From Dehalococcoidia bacterium (GTDB lineage: Bacteria; Chloroflexota; Dehalococcoidia; Bin125), in the NCBI GenBank assembly GCA_022822855.1, contig JAJDYG010000016.1, forward strand, positions 1 to 64,000: 64,000 nt of DNA. Reading direction: 5' to 3'. Shown piece by piece: positions 58,906 to 64,000 of this stretch (position 1 is its first letter; every line of letters starts with the position of its first letter). A program made the position numbers and the translations under genes. The notes beneath the pieces were generated by a model. The model saw only the letters and a list, made by a program, of their open reading frames with translations, did no database searches and had not been told where the DNA came from.

Positions 58906-59871
58906 ATGCGGCAGTACATCTTCCGTCGAATCCTGCTGATCATCCCCACGATGATCGGTGTCACGATGCTCGTTTCGCTGATCGCCCAGCTCCTGCCTGG
59001 CGACTTTATTGACGTGATGCTCGCTGACCATGTCGGACAGGGCGAAGATGTCGAGGAGATCCGCGCCAAGTGGGAAGAGGAACTCGGTTGGAACGATCCC
59101 TGGATCGTGCAGTACGGGAACTGGCTGTGGCGGCTCCTGCAGGGAGACCTGGGTACCTCTCTGATCGGCGCCTTCCAGACCGTGAACGAAGAACTCAAGA
59201 CTCGGATCCCGGTGACGCTCGAACTGGGGGTGTTGTCGCTCCTTGTCGGAGTGGCAATCGCCCTGCCGGTCGGCATCATTTCGGCCGTCAGGCAAGACTC
59301 GGCCATCGACTACCTGGTCCGCGGCGGCGCAATCCTGGCGCTGTCGATCCCCGGGTTCTGGTTGGCCGTGCTGATTATCCGGATCATCTTCCCCCAGCTC
59401 GGTTTGCCCTCACTGCCGCTGCTCTATAGCGACCCCACCGAGAACCTGGCCGAGAACCTGCGTCAGATGTACGTCCCCGCGATCATCCTCGGCGTCGGCT
59501 TGGCCGGACCGGTCATGCGTCTGACGCGCGGCGAGATGCTCGAGGTGCTGCGCCAGGACTACGTCCGCACCGCGCGCGCCAAGGGACTGCAGGAGAATGC
59601 GGTCATCGTCCGCCACGCGATGCGCAACGCTCTGATCCCGGTGCTCACGCTGATCGGCCTCTCGGCCAGCATCCTCGTCGGCGGCTCGGTAATCATGGAG
59701 CAGATCTTCACCCTGCCGGGCATGGGTCTGCGAATGATCACCGCGCTCAAGGACCGCGATATTCCCGTCGTGATGGGCATCATGGTCGTGATCGCCATCG
59801 TCGTGATTGTGGCCAACCTGTTGATCGACATCGCCTATTCGCTCGTCGATCCGCGCATTCGTTACAACTAG
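58906..59871 (+). CDS. Peptide-type ABC transporter permease (DppB-like)
   Basis: 321 residues with six helices. The coupling loop MLEVLRQDYVRTARAKGLQENAVIVRHAMRNALIPVLT is the EAA motif of the family. MRQYIFRRILLIIPTMIGVTMLVSLI is the typical first helix. It follows the binding-protein gene behind two hairpins and precedes the second permease by 38 bp. Confidence 0.93.
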   Translation: MRQYIFRRILLIIPTMIGVTMLVSLIAQLLPGDFIDVMLADHVGQGEDVEEIRAKWEEELGWNDPWIVQYGNWLWRLLQGDLGTSLIGAFQTVNEELKTRIPVTLELGVLSLLVGVAIALPVGIISAVRQDSAIDYLVRGGAILALSIPGFWLAVLIIRIIFPQLGLPSLPLLYSDPTENLAENLRQMYVPAIILGVGLAGPVMRLTRGEMLEVLRQDYVRTARAKGLQENAVIVRHAMRNALIPVLTLIGLSASILVGGSVIMEQIFTLPGMGLRMITALKDRDIPVVMGIMVVIAIVVIVANLLIDIAYSLVDPRIRYN

Positions 59872-59909
59872 TCGCTCCGTGCTGAGCGGGTGAGAAGGGA
59901 AGCGGGCTG

Positions 59910-61334
59910 ATGTCTGACGCGCAAGAGGCGGTATCGGCGTACGCGGTTCAGGACGAAGGCGGGATCGGGAACTGGATTCGCGATCAGATGCAGTTGCTGA
60001 TCGACCGCTCGGTGTCCAGCCCGATCGGGTTCATCACCGCCCTGCTCATGCTGGTCGCTGCCGGCACCGTCGGGTTCCTCGTCGGCGTCGTGATCATGCC
60101 CTACTGGATGTACAAGCGGAAAAAGTACCTGGGCGCGTTCGGCGCCCTGATCCTCCTCGCCTGTGTGGTCGTCGCCGCGATCGCCCCTGTGATTCAGACC
60201 GTTGAGCAGGATCCGGCCGCCGTCCGCGTCGCGCCCTACACCAAGGCTTCGTTTTCCGAGCGCTTCGTCTCGCCCAACGCCGATCACGTGATGGGCACCG
60301 ACAACCAGGGCCGCGACCTCGTGACGCGGATCATCTACGGTTCCGAGGTCACGGTGCTCGTCGGTCTCGGCTCGGTCATCGCTACGGCCGTGCTCTCGAC
60401 GGCGATCGGGCTCGTCTCGGGCTACTTTGCCGGGGCCGGGGCCAGTTGGTCCATGCGCGCGCCCGGCTTCATCCTCAACTTACGGGTACCCATACCCGCC
60501 TCAATGACGGGACCCGGCCTCGCCTATGCCATCCCGCGTCTCGTCGCCGGCTTCCCGCTCTGGTGGTTCTTCGCCTTACCCTTCGCGCTGGCCGTACTGG
60601 CCGTGCAGATCGTGATCAAGATCATCGACATCGGCACACTCGGTCTGTTCAACACTCAAATCGAACAGGCGCAGGACGCGATGCTCCGTGACCTGCCGTC
60701 GAAGGGCGGGCCCGTGCCGGACGTCGATATCGTGCTGCAGCGCGTCGTTGATGTCTGGAACGCCTTCCCCGCCATCTTCCTGATCCTCGGTATCCTCGCG
60801 ATCATCGGCGCCGGCGGCGACGGATTCTTCGGACTCGGCTTCGGCCCCAATTTCGGCCCGCAGGCCAATATCGGCGATGAGTGGTTCTGGCAGGTCTTCC
60901 CGCGCACCACGACGGTGATTCTGACCGTCGCCCTGGTGCTGGCGGCCGGCAACTCGCGCATCGTGCGCGGTGCCGTGCTCTCCACCAGGGCCGCCCAGTA
61001 CGTCGAGGCCGCGCGTACGCTCGGCGCGTCCAACGTGCGGATTATGGTCGCCCACATCGTGCCCAACATCATGGCCACGATCATCATCCTCGCCTCGCTC
61101 AACCTCGGCGCCGCGGTGCTGATCGAAGCCGCCATCTCCTTCCTCGGCTTCGGCATCCCACCGCCCTTCCCCACCTGGGGACGAGACACCGGCGGCCTGG
61201 CCCTGCTCTACGCGAGCGAGGCTTGGTGGTTGGGCGTCTTCCCCGGTCTTGCGATCATGATCGCGGTGTTCGGCTTCAACATGATGGGCGACGCTCTACG
61301 CGACATTCTCGACCCGCGGTTGCGAGGCACCTAG
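59910..61334 (+). CDS. Peptide-type ABC transporter permease (DppC-like) with an internal insertion
   Basis: 474 residues, about 170 more than usual. The N-terminal helix pair and SPNADHVMGTDNQGRDLVTRIIYGSEVTVLVG are family-like. After SGYFAG an insertion of about 95 residues (around 175-270) carries two extra helices (PLWWFFALPFALAVLAVQIVIKI) before the sequence resumes with VLQRVVDVWNAFPAIFL. The coupling loop is YVEAARTLGASNVRIMVAHIVPNI. No ATPase genes follow; the next gene is convergent. Confidence 0.87.
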   Translation: MSDAQEAVSAYAVQDEGGIGNWIRDQMQLLIDRSVSSPIGFITALLMLVAAGTVGFLVGVVIMPYWMYKRKKYLGAFGALILLACVVVAAIAPVIQTVEQDPAAVRVAPYTKASFSERFVSPNADHVMGTDNQGRDLVTRIIYGSEVTVLVGLGSVIATAVLSTAIGLVSGYFAGAGASWSMRAPGFILNLRVPIPASMTGPGLAYAIPRLVAGFPLWWFFALPFALAVLAVQIVIKIIDIGTLGLFNTQIEQAQDAMLRDLPSKGGPVPDVDIVLQRVVDVWNAFPAIFLILGILAIIGAGGDGFFGLGFGPNFGPQANIGDEWFWQVFPRTTTVILTVALVLAAGNSRIVRGAVLSTRAAQYVEAARTLGASNVRIMVAHIVPNIMATIIILASLNLGAAVLIEAAISFLGFGIPPPFPTWGRDTGGLALLYASEAWWLGVFPGLAIMIAVFGFNMMGDALRDILDPRLRGT

Positions 61335-61371
61335 GTCGCGCGCAACCGCGTCAGCGAACAGAGCCGTATAC

Positions 61372-61395
61372 AGGCCGCCCTTCTTGGGGCGGCCT
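61372..61395. terminator. Hairpin between convergent operons
   Basis: AGGCCGCCC and GGGCGGCCT pair (9 bp) around TTCTTG. It lies 37 bp after the permease stop and 95 bp from the end of mutL, so it may serve both transcripts. Confidence 0.6.
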
Positions 61396-61490
61396 CTTCC
61401 GGTCGCAGGCCGGGGTAGGATGCGCCCGGCGGGACCACGAGATCCCGAGTAGCACGATGCGCACTGGTCGATAGTCGACAGGCGGATGGT

Positions 61491-63374
61491 CTATTTGCGG
61501 CGAAACTCGCGCAGCACATCGTCGGCCGATATCTCGATCAGCGTCGGCCGGCCGTGAGGGCAGGAATGCGGGTTCTCACAGCGTTCGAGATCGCGCAGCA
61601 GCGCGGTCATCGCCGCCGTGTCCAGCACCTGACCCCGCCGCACAGAGCCGTGACAGGCCGCCGAGGCGGCCGCTCGGTCGAAGCGCTCCAGTTCCACCCG
61701 CTCGGGGGTCAGGTCGGTCAACACGCCGCGGATCACCGTTTCCGCGTCGGCCGCGGCCACGGCGCCGGGCAGCGCGCGCAGCCGCAGCGTACGTTCGCCG
61801 AACAGTTCGGCATCGAAGCCCAGTCGGCCCAGGCGGTCGGCCGCCGCCGACCAGTTTGCAGACTCCTCCGCGTCCAGAGCGAGCAGCAGCGGCTCCAGCA
61901 AGGGCTGAATCGCCGCTGAACCCGCTGAAACCCCTGAACCGGATTCGCGCCCGAGGCCCAGCAGGCGTTCGTACACGACCCGCTCATGCGCGCCATGCTG
62001 ATCGACCAGCACCAGTCCGGAAGGGCCCTCGGCGATGATGAACGTGCGGTGCAATTGGCCGACCATGCGCAGCGGCGGCAAGGCCGCTCCGCTCCCGTCG
62101 GCTGCGAACGACGGCAGCGGCGCCGCTTCCGCCACGGAGCGCCGGATGTGTTCCCCCACAGGAACGGCCATGCGCGGCATCGCCGCCGCCTCGGGCGCCA
62201 ACCCAGTCCCGCCGGTCGCATCCCCTGCCGCAGCGGGCCTCTCAGTCTGTAGGTCAGCGGAGCGGACGGGCGCTCTGACCGCGCCCGTCCGCAGCCGTCG
62301 GGGCGAACCGCTCCGCTCACCGCTCAACGCCTCGCGGAGCGTGCGGCCGACGAGCGAGAACGCGGCCGCCGGATCGCGCAGTTTGACCTCGGTCTTGGCC
62401 GGGTGGATGTTGACGTCCACGGCCTCGGGCGGCACCGTGAGCCGGGCCACGACCAGGGGAAACTCACCCGAATCCAGCCAGTCGCGATAGGCCTCCTGGA
62501 CCGCGAACGAGAGCCGGCGGTCGTGGACCGGCCGGCCGTTGACGAACAGCCGGATCCGATCACGCGTGCGGCGGGCGTCGTCAGGCGCGCCCGCCAGGCC
62601 GTCCAGGCCGAGTTCGGCCCGGTCTGAGCGGGCCTCGAACCAGACCGCCCGCTCAGCCGCCTGCGGGCTGAAGACCGAGCTCAGGCCCTCGCGCAGGGCC
62701 GCTTCGCCGCCCAGCTCGGAAGCGGCTTGATGTTCGAGCGGCCGGCGGCCGTCCGAGCTGAGCCGCAGCGAACGCGCCGGACTGGCCAGTACGGCGTCCG
62801 AGGCCACGCGCAGGATCGCCGCGCGCTCCGCCCGCGCGCCGGCCAGAAAGGCGCGCCGCGCCGGCTGTCCGGCGAACAGATCGTGGACTTCGACCGAGGT
62901 CCCCACGGCGCGGGCCGCCGGACGAACGCCCGAACTCAGGCCGCGCTCGAACTCGATCAGGCTCGCGGTCCGCTCCGACCCGCTGCGCGTCGTCAGCCGC
63001 AGCCGGCCGGCGGCCGCCGCGATCGCCGGCAGCGCTTCGCCGCGAAATCCATAGCTCGACAGCCTGCCGAGATCGTCGACCCGCGCCAGCTTCGATGTCG
63101 CGTGCCGGCGGAAGGCGAGCGTCACCTGCTCGGCCGGTATGCCGCGGCCGTCGTCGTGCACGCAGATCCGCTCTCTGCCGGCCGCCTCGATCTCCACCGC
63201 GATCCGCTCCGCGCCGGCATCCAGCGCGTTCTCCAAGAGCTCCTTGAGCACTGCCGCCGGTCGCTCAATCACCTCGCCGGCCGCGATCTGGGCCGCGACC
63301 CGTTCGGGCAACTCGCGGATCGGCCGCCCGGAAGTCGACCCAGACGTCGATCCGGGCATCGCCGCCGAAGTCAC
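61491..63374 (-). CDS. mutL: DNA mismatch repair protein MutL, endonuclease type
   Basis: 627 residues. GHKL ATPase motifs: [47 protein letters not shown] linker follows (about 335-435). The C-terminal domain has [15 protein letters not shown], a DQHA-x2-E-x4-E metal motif with Gly replacing Ala, ACHGSVRRG and SCPHGRP, which mark a nicking MutL as in non-enteric bacteria. The start overlaps the mutS stop (ATGA). Confidence 0.95.
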   Translation of the reverse strand: MTSAAMPGSTSGSTSGRPIRELPERVAAQIAAGEVIERPAAVLKELLENALDAGAERIAVEIEAAGRERICVHDDGRGIPAEQVTLAFRRHATSKLARVDDLGRLSSYGFRGEALPAIAAAAGRLRLTTRSGSERTASLIEFERGLSSGVRPAARAVGTSVEVHDLFAGQPARRAFLAGARAERAAILRVASDAVLASPARSLRLSSDGRRPLEHQAASELGGEAALREGLSSVFSPQAAERAVWFEARSDRAELGLDGLAGAPDDARRTRDRIRLFVNGRPVHDRRLSFAVQEAYRDWLDSGEFPLVVARLTVPPEAVDVNIHPAKTEVKLRDPAAAFSLVGRTLREALSGERSGSPRRLRTGAVRAPVRSADLQTERPAAAGDATGGTGLAPEAAAMPRMAVPVGEHIRRSVAEAAPLPSFAADGSGAALPPLRMVGQLHRTFIIAEGPSGLVLVDQHGAHERVVYERLLGLGRESGSGVSAGSAAIQPLLEPLLLALDAEESANWSAAADRLGRLGFDAELFGERTLRLRALPGAVAAADAETVIRGVLTDLTPERVELERFDRAAASAACHGSVRRGQVLDTAAMTALLRDLERCENPHSCPHGRPTLIEISADDVLREFRRK

Positions 63375-64000
63375 GATCCCGCCTCCGCCGCCCAGCCGGT
63401 CTCTCGATCCAGCGCCCGCAGCTCCGCGCGCGCCTGGTCGCGTAATGCGTAGAGCGCCGAGATCGCCTCCAGCGGCGTGATTCCGTCGATGTCGAGAGCG
63501 GACAGATCGTGCAGAATCGGATGCGCCGGAGGCGGCATCAGCATCAATTGGGGCGCGCTGGGACCGACGTCGGAGGGAGCGGCCGGCTCGATCGTCGCGC
63601 CCCCCGCTGCGGGCGCAGAGTCCGGCCCGCGTTCCAGCTCGCCCAGGAGGCGCCGGGCGCGCTCGACCACCCCGGCCGGCAGCCCCGCCTGGGCGGCGAC
63701 CTGCACGCCGTAGGATCGATCAGCCGCACCGGGGGCGATCCGGTAGGGGAACTCGATCCCGCCGTCCTGGGTCTCTTCAACCTGCACGGCGGCGTTCGCC
63801 ACCCGGGGCAGCTCCCCGGCCAGCGCCGTGAGTTCGTGGAAGTGGGTGGCGAACAGCGTGCGCGGACCGCGCTCACGCCGATCGTGGGGCGGGAGCCCGG
63901 CACCGGCCAGCGACTCGGCCACCGCCTGGGCGATCGCGAGTCCGTCCCAGGTCGAGGTACCGCGGCCGATCTCGTCCAGCAGCACCAGCGATCGATCCGT
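63371..64000 (-). CDS. mutS: DNA mismatch repair protein MutS, C-terminal part (window edge)
   Basis: The last 209 residues are in the window; the rest lies beyond position 64000. Walker [17 protein letters not shown] and ATHFHEL are the ABC-ATPase motifs of Mut[25 protein letters not shown] is the dimer-interface helix region. The C-terminal tail is Pro-rich and ends in a helical segment ([20 protein letters not shown]). It recognises mismatches and recruits MutL. Confidence 0.95.
   Translation of the reverse strand, partial: TDRSLVLLDEIGRGTSTWDGLAIAQAVAESLAGAGLPPHDRRERGPRTLFATHFHELTALAGELPRVANAAVQVEETQDGGIEFPYRIAPGAADRSYGVQVAAQAGLPAGVVERARRLLGELERGPDSAPAAGGATIEPAAPSDVGPSAPQLMLMPPPAHPILHDLSALDIDGITPLEAISALYALRDQARAELRALDRETGWAAEAGS

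Noticed and set aside
56649..59306. 885-codon open frame antisense to the peptide-binding protein
   Set aside because: It is the complement of a gene with strong family motifs and arises from high third-position GC; its product has no recognisable domain.
1..64000. tRNA and rRNA genes
   Set aside because: Apart from tmRNA I found no segment with cloverleaf features or rRNA sequence by eye; a covariance-model scan could still reveal one.

Overview
The window is GC-rich, densely coded DNA from a free-living bacterium. Several traits point to a Chloroflexota-like lineage (Dehalococcoidia/SAR202-type): many lipoproteins with Gln-rich linkers, FtsX-type exporters, CoA-transferase/amidase/SDR catabolic genes, and a DUF3090 protein, a family otherwise typical of Actinobacteria. 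This placement is inference from gene content; no rRNA gene or phylogenetic marker was tested.

The most striking content is two genes that normal gene calling breaks at an in-frame TGA. A peroxiredoxin (35481..35945, minus) has TGA exactly at its peroxidatic cysteine position. A two-domain rhodanese (42737..43591, plus) has TGA exactly at its catalytic cysteine position, followed 9 nt later by a perfect 8-bp hairpin. Both continue in frame with conserved family sequence. They read best as selenoproteins with selenocysteine at the active site, so this organism probably makes selenocysteine.

Layout. 1-0.5 kb: end of an unknown plus-strand gene, then palindromic repeats. 0.8-13 kb: a long minus-strand run with a 10-formyl-THF hydrolase-like protein, a flavin-reductase-like protein, two MacB/FtsX-type ABC exporters (one with a 943-residue coiled-coil adaptor), two close SDR paralogs, and a thiolase-like/DUF35 pair resembling an acyl-CoA aldolase. 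13-15.5 kb: a small acidic-tail protein, an FAH-family hydratase and repeats. 15.5-20.5 kb: a third FtsX-type exporter with an alpha/beta hydrolase. 20.5-25.4 kb: two overlapping class III CoA-transferases, a second acidic-tail small protein, a repeat-flanked DUF559 gene and a nitronate monooxygenase. 25.5-34.4 kb: ferredoxin, LysR regulator, a 298-bp MITE, endonuclease IV, an HMA protein, a CoA-ligase-type protein, amidase, enoyl-CoA hydratase, a MoaD-like protein and small zinc proteins. 34.6-35.5 kb: an IS5-family element with a frameshifted transposase, inserted at the stop codon of the selenoprotein peroxiredoxin. 36-49.7 kb: DUF3090, MFS, nitroreductase, malonyltransferase, S41 protease, selenoprotein rhodanese, two thioredoxin-fold lipoproteins, NudC and formate-THF ligase. 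49.7-54.4 kb: a glycine betaine ABC importer whose binding protein is internally duplicated. 54.7-55.7 kb: smpB and tmRNA. 56.6-61.3 kb: a peptide-type ABC importer lacking local ATPases. 61.5-64 kb: mutL and the 3' end of mutS.

Repeats form a second layer. At least five copies of a short palindrome (core GCCCCGTG/CACGGGGC) and five of a bipartite-hairpin element sit just outside genes. The bipartite hairpins differ in sequence but keep their pairing. A MITE shares its ends with the IS5 element. Two unlinked small genes share an upstream element, an acidic C-terminus and a pyrimidine-rich 3' tract.
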